A stretch of DNA of 64,000 nucleotides. Source: Streptomyces tubercidicus (GTDB lineage: Bacteria; Actinomycetota; Actinomycetes; Streptomycetales; Streptomycetaceae). This document shows, one piece after another, positions 8,899 to 16,754 of the stretch. The position numbers were made by a program, and so were the translations under genes. The notes below the pieces were generated by a model. The model did not search any database and was not told the DNA's origin. It saw nothing but the letters and a program-made list of their open reading frames with translations. The first letter of the stretch is position 1, and every line of letters starts with the position of its first letter. Where the stretch lies: the NCBI RefSeq assembly GCF_027497495.1, contig NZ_CP114205.1, positions 6,448,001 to 6,512,000 of the forward strand. The letters are read 5' to 3'.

Positions 8899-9593
8899 GC
8901 GGCGAGGCCGGTGCGGAGACGTACGAGATCACGGAGGCCGGTGCGGACGGCACTCCCGACGAGCGGTCCGGGGTGCCGGCCGGGACGTCGGTCGTCGCCG
9001 AGCTGGCGCTGAAGCCCGCGCTGGAGGCGGTCCTCATGGTCGTCGACGAGCCCGCGACCGAGGAACACCTGGCCAGGGTGTTGCAGCGGCCCCGCCGCGC
9101 GGTCGCGCTCGCGCTGCGCGAGCTGTCCGACGACTACACCCGCCAGGGCCGCGGTTTCGACCTCCGCCTGGTGGCCGGCGGCTGGCGTTTCTACTCCCGT
9201 GCCGCGTACGCGGACGCCGTGGAGAGCTTCGTCCTGGACGGGCAGCAGGCCCGGCTGACCCAGGCCGCATTGGAGACTCTGGCCGTGGTCGCGTACCGTC
9301 AGCCGGTCAGCCGTTCCCGTGTCTCGGCCGTACGCGGCGTGAACTGTGACGGTGTGATGCGCACACTCCTCCAGCGCGGCCTGGTGGAGGAGGCGGGGAC
9401 GGAACCTGAAACAGGTGCGATCCTGTACAGGACGACGAATTACTTTCTGGAGCGGATGGGCCTGCGCGGCCTGGACGAGCTCCCTGAGCTCGCACCGTTC
9501 CTCCCGGAGGCGGACGCGGTCGAGGGCGATTCCCCGGAAGGTATCCCGTCGTTCGACGTAGACGACAGCGGCGACTCTCAGACGGATCATTGA
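8895..9593 (+). CDS. scpB: Segregation and condensation protein B
   Basis: The winged-helix partner that dimerises and binds ScpA in the SMC complex. It has 232 residues from ATG 8895, which sits inside the scpA stop (ATGA) 6 bases after a GGAGAGGAG-type ribosome site. Seen: LKPALEAVLMVVDEPAT, then LTQAALETLAVVAYRQPVSR, and GVNCDGVMRTLLQRGLVEE typical of ScpB. The end overlaps the rluB start (TGATG). The length and both winged helices are normal, with acidic low-complexity tails at both ends. Confidence 0.93.
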   Translation: MSGEAGAETYEITEAGADGTPDERSGVPAGTSVVAELALKPALEAVLMVVDEPATEEHLARVLQRPRRAVALALRELSDDYTRQGRGFDLRLVAGGWRFYSRAAYADAVESFVLDGQQARLTQAALETLAVVAYRQPVSRSRVSAVRGVNCDGVMRTLLQRGLVEEAGTEPETGAILYRTTNYFLERMGLRGLDELPELAPFLPEADAVEGDSPEGIPSFDVDDSGDSQTDH

Positions 9594-10744
9594 TGCGAAG
9601 CAGCGGCAGGAACAACGACAGCGGGCGGGGCAACTACCGCGGCGCGGGTGGGGGCACCTCCCAGCCGAAGGCTGGGGGAAAGAAGGACGACAAGCAGCAG
9701 CGGGCCGGCCGTCCCCGTCCGGAAGAGCGCCGCTACGACGTGGGCGGAACCGGCGGCCCCGGCGGCAAGGACGAGCGCGGCGCCAAGAGCGGCGCTCCCA
9801 AGAGTGGCGGCAGCCGGGGCGCGGCGGCCCGTGGCGGCGCCAAGGGCGGTCCGCGTACCGGCGCTGCGTCCAAGGGGTCCCGTCCGGGTGCCAAGGGCGG
9901 CCCGCAGCGCGGCCGCGGACAGGCGCCCGCGCGGCCACGTGAATACGACGCCCAGGTAGAGGAGCGCAACCGCGCCCGCCACAACAAGCCTCAGATCAAG
10001 ACCCCCAAGACGTTCGGCGACCAGGAGGGCGAGCGCCTGCAGAAGGTGCTGGCCAGGGCCGGTATGGGCTCCCGCCGGGCCTGCGAGGAGCTGATCGACC
10101 AGGCGCGCGTCGAGGTCAACGGCCAGATCGTCATGGAGCAGGGCGTCCGGGTCGACCCGGAGAAGGACGAGATCAAGGTCGACGGCCTGACGGTCGCCAC
10201 CCAGTCGTACCTCTTCTTCGCGCTCAACAAGCCGGCCGGTGTCGTCTCCACGATGGAGGACCCGGACGGCCGCCAGTGCCTGGGCGACTACGTCACCAAC
10301 CGTGAGACGCGGCTGTTCCACGTCGGCCGGCTGGACACCGAGACCGAGGGCATCATCCTGCTCACCAACCACGGTGAGCTGGCCCACCGCCTGACGCATC
10401 CGCGCTACGGCGTCAAGAAGACCTACCTGGCCGCGATCCAGGGCCCCCTCCCGCGCGACCTGGGCAAGCAGCTCAAGGACGGCATCCAGCTGGAGGACGG
10501 CTACGCCCGCGCCGACCACTTCCGCGTCGTCGAGAACACCGGCAAGAACTACCTCGTCGAGGTCACGCTCCACGAAGGCCGCAAGCACATCGTGCGCCGC
10601 ATGCTCGCCGAGGCGGGCTTCCCGGTCGACAAGCTCGTCCGCACCAGCTTCGGCCCGATCGCCCTGGGCGACCAGAAGTCGGGCTGGCTGCGCCGGATGA
10701 CCAACACCGAGGTCGGCATGCTGATGCGCGAGGTCGAGCTCTAG
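9593..10744 (+). CDS. rluB: Large-subunit rRNA pseudouridine synthase B
   Basis: Converts a uridine of 23S rRNA to pseudouridine. The protein is 383 residues from ATG 9593, which overlaps the scpB stop. An S4 RNA-binding domain begins near residue 145 (GERLQKVLARAGMGSRRACE). The catalytic aspartate is in GRLDTETEG near residue 248. Residues 1 to about 140 form a basic Gly/Lys/Arg-rich extension, interrupted in frame by a palindromic repeat (9650-9682). The extension probably adds non-specific RNA contact; that is inference. A strong terminator follows the stop directly. Confidence 0.93.
   Translation: MRSSGRNNDSGRGNYRGAGGGTSQPKAGGKKDDKQQRAGRPRPEERRYDVGGTGGPGGKDERGAKSGAPKSGGSRGAAARGGAKGGPRTGAASKGSRPGAKGGPQRGRGQAPARPREYDAQVEERNRARHNKPQIKTPKTFGDQEGERLQKVLARAGMGSRRACEELIDQARVEVNGQIVMEQGVRVDPEKDEIKVDGLTVATQSYLFFALNKPAGVVSTMEDPDGRQCLGDYVTNRETRLFHVGRLDTETEGIILLTNHGELAHRLTHPRYGVKKTYLAAIQGPLPRDLGKQLKDGIQLEDGYARADHFRVVENTGKNYLVEVTLHEGRKHIVRRMLAEAGFPVDKLVRTSFGPIALGDQKSGWLRRMTNTEVGMLMREVEL
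9650..9682 (+). repeat. Dispersed streptomycete palindromic element, copy 2 (inside rluB)
   Basis: GGGGGCACCTCCC (9650-9662) is the same core as at 1985-1997. Here it is followed by the stem CCCAGCC-GAA-GGCTGGG (9660-9676) and a GGAAAG tail. It is read in frame as GGTSQPKAGGKK in the disordered leader of RluB, so it looks like an element tolerated inside a coding sequence. Confidence 0.6.
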
Positions 10745-10745
10745 T

Positions 10746-10780
10746 TGCGGTACCAGGGGGGGAGGCCCCCTGGTACCGCA
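10746..10780 (+). terminator. Terminator after rluB
   Basis: A perfect hairpin with 15-base arms: TGCGGTACCAGGGGG (10746-10760), loop GGAGG, then the exact complement (10766-10780). It begins 2 bases after the rluB stop and ends the parA-scpAB-rluB unit. Confidence 0.85.
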
Positions 10781-10830
10781 GGGACCTCCGGCGGACCGCA
10801 CGGCAGGTAAAGACCTTGCGGCGGCGTCGC

Positions 10831-10873
10831 ACCACCCCTTAATGTCATTGTGACATTAAGGGGTGGTTTTTTT
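10831..10873 (+). promoter_or_regulatory. Perfect hairpin with T-tract directly before the ADP-ribosylglycohydrolase start
   Basis: Left arm ACCACCCCTTAATGTCA (10831-10847), loop TTG, exact complementary right arm (10851-10867), then a run of T to 10873. The ATG of the next gene is at 10875. As RNA it has the form of an intrinsic terminator. Its right arm also contains the only purine-rich ribosome-binding stretch (AAGGGGTGG), so folding would hide it. As DNA, the AT-rich core TTAATGTCA-TTG-TGACATTAA could be a repressor operator. Which of these applies cannot be told from sequence. Confidence 0.7.
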
Positions 10874-10874
10874 G

Positions 10875-11888
10875 ATGGTGTCCACGGGGTCCGCCGCTAC
10901 CGGCTCGCTGATCGGGCTCGCTCTCGGTGACGCGCTCGGCTTTCCCACAGAGTTCCACGATGTGCCGTCGATCCTGGCCAAGTGCGGCCCGTGGCGGCAG
11001 ATGGCACTGCCCGATCCCGCCTTCGTCACCGACGACACCCAGATGACGCTTGCGCTGGGCCGCGGGCTGCGCACCGCCATGGGACGCGGCGACCTCACCC
11101 CGGCCGGCCTCGTGGGTCCCGTGCGCGAGGAGTACGTGGCCTGGTGGCGCTCGCCCGACAACAACCGGGCACCGGGCGGGACGTGTCTGCGGGCCTGTGA
11201 GCTGCTCAGTGACCGGGACCTGCCCTGGGCCCGGGCCGCCCAGATGGGGTCGAAGGGCTGCGGCGCCAATATGCGGGTCGCGCCGATCGGGCTGGCACCG
11301 GGGCTGAGCCCCCGGCAGCGCTCCGGCGCCGCGCAGCTGCAGTCCGCGCTGACCCATGGGCACCCCACCGCGCTGGCCGCCAGTGACCTGACCGCCTACG
11401 CCGTACGCGCCCTCGCCGACGGCACGCCGCCCGCCGAGCTGCCCGCCCGGCTCCGGGTGTACGCCGAGAACCACCGCACCGTCTACCGGGAGGACTGGCT
11501 CGGCGACCTGTGGCGGCGGAGCCAGGACCGGTCCGCGGCGGCCTTCATCGCGCGCGGCTGGGACGAATGCCTCGGTGTCCTGGACCGGCTGGACGCGGCG
11601 CTCCGTGCCCCGGACCCGGAGGGCGATCCCTGCCTGGCCACCGGCGACGGCTGGATCGCCGAACAGGCGCTGGCCACCGGCCTGCTGTGCTTCCTGCTCT
11701 TCCCCGACGAACCGCTCACCGCACTCCGCCGGGCCGCCTGCACCTCCGGTGACTCCGACTCGATCGCCTGTCTCACCGGCGCCTTCGCGGGTGCCTACCT
11801 GGGCGCCGGCGCCTGGCCCGGGGAGTGGGCCTCCCGTATCGAGTACCGCGAGGAGCTGCTGGCACTGGGGGAGGTCTGGGATGCCTGA
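10875..11888 (+). CDS. ADP-ribosylglycohydrolase (DraG-like)
   Basis: Expected to remove ADP-ribose from protein or nucleic acid targets using two metal ions. It has 337 residues from ATG 10875; an upstream in-frame GTG at 10863 would start inside the hairpin. Family motifs: GSLIGLALGDALGFPTEF at the N-terminus, the metal-binding DDTQMT near residue 55, and the C-terminal metal site SGDSDSIACLTGAFAGA. It overlaps the next gene by 8 bases, so the two are probably co-translated. The target is unknown. The nucleotidyltransferase neighbours suggest a nucleotide- or RNA-linked modification system. Confidence 0.9.
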   Translation: MVSTGSAATGSLIGLALGDALGFPTEFHDVPSILAKCGPWRQMALPDPAFVTDDTQMTLALGRGLRTAMGRGDLTPAGLVGPVREEYVAWWRSPDNNRAPGGTCLRACELLSDRDLPWARAAQMGSKGCGANMRVAPIGLAPGLSPRQRSGAAQLQSALTHGHPTALAASDLTAYAVRALADGTPPAELPARLRVYAENHRTVYREDWLGDLWRRSQDRSAAAFIARGWDECLGVLDRLDAALRAPDPEGDPCLATGDGWIAEQALATGLLCFLLFPDEPLTALRRAACTSGDSDSIACLTGAFAGAYLGAGAWPGEWASRIEYREELLALGEVWDA

Positions 11889-12732
11889 GAACCCGATAGC
11901 GACCGGAGCGGCCACCGAAGCGGGCCCCGGACCGGCTCCCGGAGCGGCCGCCGAGCGGGCGGCCGTCCTCCGCGCGGCCGGGCTGCCCGCCGTCGACCTG
12001 GGCGCCGTGGTGGCCGAGCAGGACGATCCGCTGGTCTTCGCGACGGTCTCCGGCGCGCATCTGTACGGCTTCCCGTCCCGGGACTCCGATGTCGACCTGC
12101 GCGGCGCGCACCTCCTGCCGGCCGCCGCCCTCCTCGGCCTGCACGAGCCCGAGGAGTCGCGGACCCGGATGTGGGAGCAGGACCGCACCGAGCTGGACCT
12201 GGTCTCGCACGACCTGCGCAAGTTCGCCCGGCTTCTGCTGCGCCGCAACGGCTACGTCCTGGAGCAGCTGCTCTCGCCCCTGGTCGTGCACACCACTCCC
12301 GTGCACGACGAACTGCTCGCGCTGGTGCCGGACCTGCTCACCGCCCACCACTACCGGGGCTTCGCCGGGACCCAGTGGCGGCTGTTCGAGAAGACCGGCG
12401 AGCTGAAGCCGCTGCTGTACACGCTGCGCGTGCTGCTCACCGGCATCCACCTCATGGACAGCGGCCGCGTACAGCCCCATCTGCCCACCCTGGTGGCCGA
12501 GTTGGCCGCGCCCGCCTACATACCGGAGCTGATCGCGGCCAAGGAGGAGGCCGAACACGGCGCGGCAGGTGAGGTGGTGGACGCGGAGCGGCTGCGCGCG
12601 GATGTCGACGCACTGCACGCCCGGCTCGACGCCGCGCAGGACGCGACGACCCTGCCGGACGCCCCCGGTGCCCACGAGGCGCTGCACGACCTCATCGTCC
12701 GGGCCAGGACTGATCGTCCGGGCCGGAGCTGA
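11881..12732 (+). CDS. RlaP-like nucleotidyltransferase (DNA polymerase beta superfamily)
   Basis: A 283-residue protein from ATG 11881, overlapping the ADP-ribosylglycohydrolase stop. The nucleotidyltransferase signature VSGAHLYGFPSRDSDVDLRG gives two metal-ligand aspartates, and a third is in RTELDLVSHDLRK. The helical C-domain is typical of the RlaP family, named for association with RNA repair. Substrate is unknown. The last residues (IVRARTDRPGRS) are encoded by a 19-base tandem repeat that continues past the stop. Family confidence is good; function is inferred only. Confidence 0.8.
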   Translation: MPENPIATGAATEAGPGPAPGAAAERAAVLRAAGLPAVDLGAVVAEQDDPLVFATVSGAHLYGFPSRDSDVDLRGAHLLPAAALLGLHEPEESRTRMWEQDRTELDLVSHDLRKFARLLLRRNGYVLEQLLSPLVVHTTPVHDELLALVPDLLTAHHYRGFAGTQWRLFEKTGELKPLLYTLRVLLTGIHLMDSGRVQPHLPTLVAELAAPAYIPELIAAKEEAEHGAAGEVVDAERLRADVDALHARLDAAQDATTLPDAPGAHEALHDLIVRARTDRPGRS

Positions 12733-12785
12733 CCGTCAGGGCCGGATCTGACCGTCAGGGCCGGAACTGACCGTCCGGCCAGGAC
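12691..12785 (+). repeat. 19-base tandem repeat spanning the 3' end of the nucleotidyltransferase gene
   Basis: Units begin at 12691, 12710, 12729, 12748 and 12767 (the last partial). The consensus is CTGACCGTCAGGGCCGGAA, with the first units carrying ATCGTCCGGGCC. The stop codon at 12730-12732 lies in the third unit, so the repeat supplies the protein C-terminus and the 3' untranslated region. Confidence 0.8.
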
Positions 12786-12814
12786 GCATCGTCCGGGACC
12801 GGGCCCGCCGGGCC

Positions 12815-13510
12815 TCAGCCGAGCGCGGAGGCCCGCCGGGCCCGGAACAGGAAGTCGGCCACCCGGCCCCGGTCCGGCTCGGCCGGCAGCGGTGAGCCGG
12901 ACACCGCGGCCTCCGCCTCCTCGGCCAGCCGCGCCATCCGGCGCTCCACGGTCTCCCAGGCCACCTCACCGCGCCGGACCGCCAGCAGCTCTTCCCGGTC
13001 CTGCCCGACGTCCAGCGTGAGCCTGCCGGTACGGAGCAGATCGCGGGAGCAGGTCAGGGTGCGCAGCAGATGCATGGCGTGCTTCCAGCGGGGCGCGCCG
13101 TGCTGCCGGACGTCGGCGCGCAGCTGCTTGAGCTGGCTTTTGGCGTAGCCCGCGAACGTGCGGTGGACCTGGCGGGAGAGGAACGCCTCGCGCAGGGTGA
13201 GCAGCTCCCGGCCGGTGGCGTCGATGCGCTCCACCAGGGGGGAGTGCAGACACTCCAGGATGGTGGGGTTGGCGCGCAGTGCCAGCTGGCAGAAGCGTTC
13301 CAGTTCCCAGGAGAACTCTTCCTCGCGCGGGCCCTCCACATGGGTCGGCGGCTTCTCGAAACCCCAGAAGAGCGGGGTGGGTGCGAGAAATACCCCGCGG
13401 CGGTCGGTGTCACTGGTCTCCGTGGCCAGACCGAAGGCGCGCGAGCCCATCACACAGGCGTAGACGGTGTGCTCGGCGACCAGGGAGTGATCTGCGGCGG
13501 CTGCGGACAT
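12815..13510 (-). CDS. Second RlaP-like nucleotidyltransferase, convergent
   Basis: A 231-residue paralogue of the 11881-12732 product, transcribed toward it. The signature MGSRAFGLATETSDTDRRG holds the first two acidic ligands. At the place of the third aspartate this copy has glutamates (REEEFSWELERF), a difference from its neighbour. A helical domain with HAMHLLRTLTCSRDLLRTG follows. Two diverged paralogues side by side suggest sub-functionalised substrates or a heteromer, which is inference. The ribosome site is not obvious: upstream of the ATG lies a CG-rich run without a clear GGAGG. Confidence 0.78.
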   Translation of the reverse strand: MSAAAADHSLVAEHTVYACVMGSRAFGLATETSDTDRRGVFLAPTPLFWGFEKPPTHVEGPREEEFSWELERFCQLALRANPTILECLHSPLVERIDATGRELLTLREAFLSRQVHRTFAGYAKSQLKQLRADVRQHGAPRWKHAMHLLRTLTCSRDLLRTGRLTLDVGQDREELLAVRRGEVAWETVERRMARLAEEAEAAVSGSPLPAEPDRGRVADFLFRARRASALG

Positions 13511-13600
13511 GGCGGCGATTGTCGCTGGCGGGAGGGGGCGGTGTCACCAGGTTTCGGCGGACCGTTCGGCGGGCGGGAGGCGGTACGGCCACCGTCGGTG

Positions 13601-13644
13601 TACGGGCGGTCGCGGGGCGCGGTACGGGCGGTCGCGGGGCGCGC
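13601..13644. repeat. 22-base tandem duplication between nucleotidyltransferase and aroH
   Basis: TACGGGCGGTCGCGGGGCGC plus two bases occurs at 13601-13622 and again at 13623-13644, with one difference. It lies in the divergent intergenic space. No regulatory role can be shown. Confidence 0.7.
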
Positions 13645-13766
13645 AGGACAGCGTTCCGCGCCGGCCGGCCCTCCCCGCCGCCGTACGGATTGTCGGTGCG
13701 GCTGGTTACGCTGATCAGTGCGCGCGCAGGTGCGTGACGCGGCACATGACGCAGGGGAGCAGCGAC

Positions 13767-14129
13767 GTGGCGGTACGAGCGGTCCGCGGGGCCGTCCAGC
13801 TGGAGCGGGACGACGCGGAGCACATGCAGGAGCAGGTCGGCGCGCTGCTCACCGCCGTTCTCGAACGCAATGAGCTGCGCGCGGACGACCTGATCAGCGT
13901 GTGGTTCACCGCCACCCCCGATCTGCACAGCGACTTCCCGGCCGCCGCCGCGCGTGCCCTGGGCATCACGGACGTCCCGCTGATCTGCGCCCAGGAGCTG
14001 GACATCACCGGCGCCATGGAGCGTGTGGTGCGGGTGCTCGCGCATGTCGAGACGGATCTGTCCAAGGCCGGGATCTCCCATGTCTACCTCGGCGCGGCCG
14101 GGGCGCTGCGGAAGGACATCGCGCAGTGA
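13767..14129 (+). CDS. aroH: Chorismate mutase, AroH type
   Basis: Converts chorismate to prephenate for tyrosine and phenylalanine. GTG 13767 is preferred: CAGGGGAG lies 7 bases upstream, and the 120-residue product begins AVRAVRGAVQLERD like other AroH proteins. ATG 13746 would add seven residues. Motifs: WFTATPDLHSDFPA, PLICAQELDITGAMERVVRVL and SHVYLGAAGALRKD. Its GTGA end is the start of the prephenate dehydrogenase gene, so the two consecutive pathway enzymes are translationally coupled. Confidence 0.93.
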   Translation: MAVRAVRGAVQLERDDAEHMQEQVGALLTAVLERNELRADDLISVWFTATPDLHSDFPAAAARALGITDVPLICAQELDITGAMERVVRVLAHVETDLSKAGISHVYLGAAGALRKDIAQ

Positions 14130-15211
14130 GGACCGCACTCGTCATCGGAACGGGCCTGATCGGCACCTCGGCGGCGCTCGCGCTCCACGCGCGCGGCGTG
14201 CAGGTGTTCCTGGAGGACCATGACCAGGCCCAGGCCCTGACCGCCGCCGCGCTGGGCGCGGGCAGCGCCGAGGCCCCGCCGGGGCCGGTCGATCTGGCCA
14301 TCGTGGCCGTGCCTCCGGCCCATGTCGCGACGGCGCTGGCGGACGCGATGCGGCGCGGCGTGGCCCGTGCCTACATCGACGTCGCCAGCGTCAAGGGCGG
14401 ACCGCGCCGTGAGCTGGAGGCGATGGGCCGCGATCTGTCCGGCTACCTCGGTACGCATCCGATGGCGGGCAAGGAGCGCTCCGGGCCGCTGGCCGCCACC
14501 GCCGACCTCTTCGAGGGCCGCCCCTGGGTGCTCACGCCGACCCGCGACGGCAACACCGAGGTGCTCAATCTCGCGCTGGAGCTGGTCGCGCTGTGCCGGG
14601 CCGTCCCGGTGGTGATGGACGCGGACGCGCACGACCGGGCGGTCGCCCTCGTCTCGCACACCCCGCAGCTGCTCTCCAGCCTTGTCGCCGCCCGCCTCAA
14701 GGGCGCCGACGAGACCGCCGTACGCCTCTGTGGCCAGGGCATCCGGGATGTGACGCGGATCGCGGCCTCCGACCCCGCGATGTGGATCGACATCCTGTCC
14801 GCCAATCCGGGCCCGGTCGCCGATGTGCTGTCCGAGATCGCGGCCGATCTCGACGAGACGGTGCGTTCGCTGCGCGCCCTGGAGTCGGCCGACGACGACA
14901 AGCGCGGCGGTGGCGCCCATGGCATCGCGGATGTGCTCCGCCGCGGTAATGCCGGGCGGGAGCGGGTGCCGGGCAAGCACGGCGCCGCCCCGGCCACATA
15001 CGAGATCGTCGCCGTCTACATCGGCGACCAGCCCGGTGAGCTGGCCCGGATCTTCGCCGACGCCGGCCGGGCCGGGGTCAATATCGAGGATGTCCGCATC
15101 GAGCACGCCACGGGTCAGCAGGCGGGCTTCATCCAGCTCATGATCGAGCCGCAGGCGGTGCCGGCGCTGACCGCGGAGCTGCGGGAGCGGGGCTGGTCGA
15201 TCCGGCAGTGA
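14126..15211 (+). CDS. tyrA: Prephenate dehydrogenase with ACT domain
   Basis: Oxidatively decarboxylates prephenate to 4-hydroxyphenylpyruvate in tyrosine synthesis. It has 361 residues from GTG 14126, overlapping the aroH stop. An N-terminal Rossmann motif VIGTGLIGTSAALAL is followed by the catalytic THPMAGKERSG and HDRAVALVSHTPQLLS in the helical dimer domain. The C-terminal ACT domain (YEIVAVYIGDQPGELARIFA) fits feedback binding of tyrosine. The ACT domain also explains the length, greater than a minimal dehydrogenase of about 280 residues. Confidence 0.93.
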   Translation: MRTALVIGTGLIGTSAALALHARGVQVFLEDHDQAQALTAAALGAGSAEAPPGPVDLAIVAVPPAHVATALADAMRRGVARAYIDVASVKGGPRRELEAMGRDLSGYLGTHPMAGKERSGPLAATADLFEGRPWVLTPTRDGNTEVLNLALELVALCRAVPVVMDADAHDRAVALVSHTPQLLSSLVAARLKGADETAVRLCGQGIRDVTRIAASDPAMWIDILSANPGPVADVLSEIAADLDETVRSLRALESADDDKRGGGAHGIADVLRRGNAGRERVPGKHGAAPATYEIVAVYIGDQPGELARIFADAGRAGVNIEDVRIEHATGQQAGFIQLMIEPQAVPALTAELRERGWSIRQ

Positions 15212-15309
15212 GACCGTGGACGGCACCGTGCGGGTGAGCCAGTAACCTTGTCCGAGGCCCTTATGGCCCTTGGACCCCCGCCCCGTGTACAAGAAAGGTG
15301 TTCGTCACC

Positions 15310-16032
15310 GTGGAAACCGCCGCTCGGACCGCCCCGGCAGCAGTGATTGTCGCCATCGACGGCCCCGCAGGCACGGGCAAGTCCAGCACGTCCAAGGCTG
15401 TCGCCGCCAAGCTGGGCCTCGGCTACCTCGACACCGGAGCCCAGTACCGCGCGATCACCTGGTGGATGCTGTCCAACGGGATCGACGTCAATGACGCGAC
15501 CGCGGTGGCCGACGCCGCCGCCAAGCCCGTGATCGTCTCCGGCACCGACCCGGCCGCCCCGACCATCACGGTCGACGGCCTGGACGCCGCGGGCCCGATC
15601 CGCACCCAGGAGGTCACCGCCGCGGTCAGCGCGGTCAGCGCCGTCCCCGAGGTGCGAACCCTGATCACCGACCTGCAGCGCAGCATCGCCGCCGAGGCCC
15701 CCCACGGCATCGTCGTCGAGGGCCGGGACATCGGCATCACGGTCCTGCCCGACGCCGACCTCAAGGTGTTCCTCACCGCCTCCCCCGAGGCGCGGGCGGC
15801 CCGCCGCAGCGGCGAGCTCAAGGGCAAGGAGGCCGGTGACCTGGCCGCCACCCGCGAGGCGCTGATCAAGCGGGACGCCGCCGACTCCGGCCGGAAGACC
15901 TCCCCGCTGGCCAAGGCGGACGACGCCGTCGAGGTGGACACCACCGAGCTGACGCTGGACCAGGTCATCGAGTGCGTGGTCACCCTCATCGAGGGCGCCG
16001 GCGCCGAAAAGGCGGGGCGGGCCGCCCGGTGA
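15310..16032 (+). CDS. cmk: Cytidylate kinase
   Basis: Phosphorylates CMP and dCMP. GTG 15310 is chosen, as GAAAGG lies about 11 bases upstream; an earlier in-frame GTG at 15298 overlaps that site. P-loop IDGPAGTGKSSTSKAVAA, then the CMP-binding region GLGYLDTGAQYRAITW and IVVEGRDIGITVLPDADLKVFLTAS. The stop overlaps the plsC-like start (GTGA). The order cmk-acyltransferase-der is a conserved actinobacterial arrangement as I recall it. Confidence 0.94.
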   Translation: METAARTAPAAVIVAIDGPAGTGKSSTSKAVAAKLGLGYLDTGAQYRAITWWMLSNGIDVNDATAVADAAAKPVIVSGTDPAAPTITVDGLDAAGPIRTQEVTAAVSAVSAVPEVRTLITDLQRSIAAEAPHGIVVEGRDIGITVLPDADLKVFLTASPEARAARRSGELKGKEAGDLAATREALIKRDAADSGRKTSPLAKADDAVEVDTTELTLDQVIECVVTLIEGAGAEKAGRAAR

Positions 16033-16685
16033 CCGACAGCGGCAGGGCGCCGAGCGCGGCGGGTGCCGCGGTCGGCCGCCGGATCGGCATCGGCCTGATG
16101 TACGGGCTGTGGCGGCCGCGGGTGCTGGGCGCCTGGCGGGTGCCGTCGGCCGGCCCGGTGATCCTCGCCGTCAACCACTCGCACGGCATCGACGGCCCGA
16201 TGCTGATGGGCACCGCGCCGCGGCCGGTGCACTTCCTGATCAAGAAGGAAGCCTTCGTCGGCCCGCTGGACCCGTTCCTGCGGGGCATCGGGCAGCTGAA
16301 GGTGGACCGCGACACCGCCGACCGCAAGGCGATCACCGACGCGCTCGGGGTGCTGGCGGACGGCGGAGTGCTGGGGATCTTCCCCGAAGGCACCCGCGGC
16401 GAGGGCGACTTCGCCTCGCTGCGGGCCGGCCTGGCGTACTTCGCGGTGCGCTCCGGCGCCCCGGTGGTGCCGGTGGCGGTGCTCGGCGGCAAGGACCGGC
16501 ACAGCCGGCTGTCGTCGGCCGTGCCGCCGCTGCGGTCCCGCGTGGACGTCGTCTTCGGCGACGGGTTCCAGGCAGGAGACGGCAGCGGGCGGCGTACCCG
16601 TAAGGCGCTCGACGAGGCGACCGTACGTATCCAGGAGCGGCTGACCGCCCACCTGGCGGAGGCCAGGCGCCTGACCGGGCGCTGA
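16029..16685 (+). CDS. 1-acylglycerol-3-phosphate acyltransferase (PlsC family)
   Basis: A 218-residue membrane-associated acyltransferase expected to make phosphatidic acid. It starts at GTG 16029, overlapping the cmk stop. The catalytic HX4D motif is in VNHSHGIDGPML; the phosphate-binding FPEGTRGEGDF and PVVPVAVLGG follow, all in family order. The gene sits between CMP kinase and Der, and CTP/CMP metabolism links loosely to phospholipid synthesis. The acceptor is not certain, since PlsC relatives also act on other lipids. Confidence 0.88.
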   Translation: MTDSGRAPSAAGAAVGRRIGIGLMYGLWRPRVLGAWRVPSAGPVILAVNHSHGIDGPMLMGTAPRPVHFLIKKEAFVGPLDPFLRGIGQLKVDRDTADRKAITDALGVLADGGVLGIFPEGTRGEGDFASLRAGLAYFAVRSGAPVVPVAVLGGKDRHSRLSSAVPPLRSRVDVVFGDGFQAGDGSGRRTRKALDEATVRIQERLTAHLAEARRLTGR

Positions 16686-16754
16686 ACCAGACTTGAGTAG
16701 TGGGCCGCGGACGAGCGGCCCACCGATCACGATGATGAACGAGGAACGGACTTC

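Noticed and set aside
12691..13644. Tandem repeats considered as a CRISPR array
   Set aside because: Repeats are contiguous without spacers and no cas genes are present.
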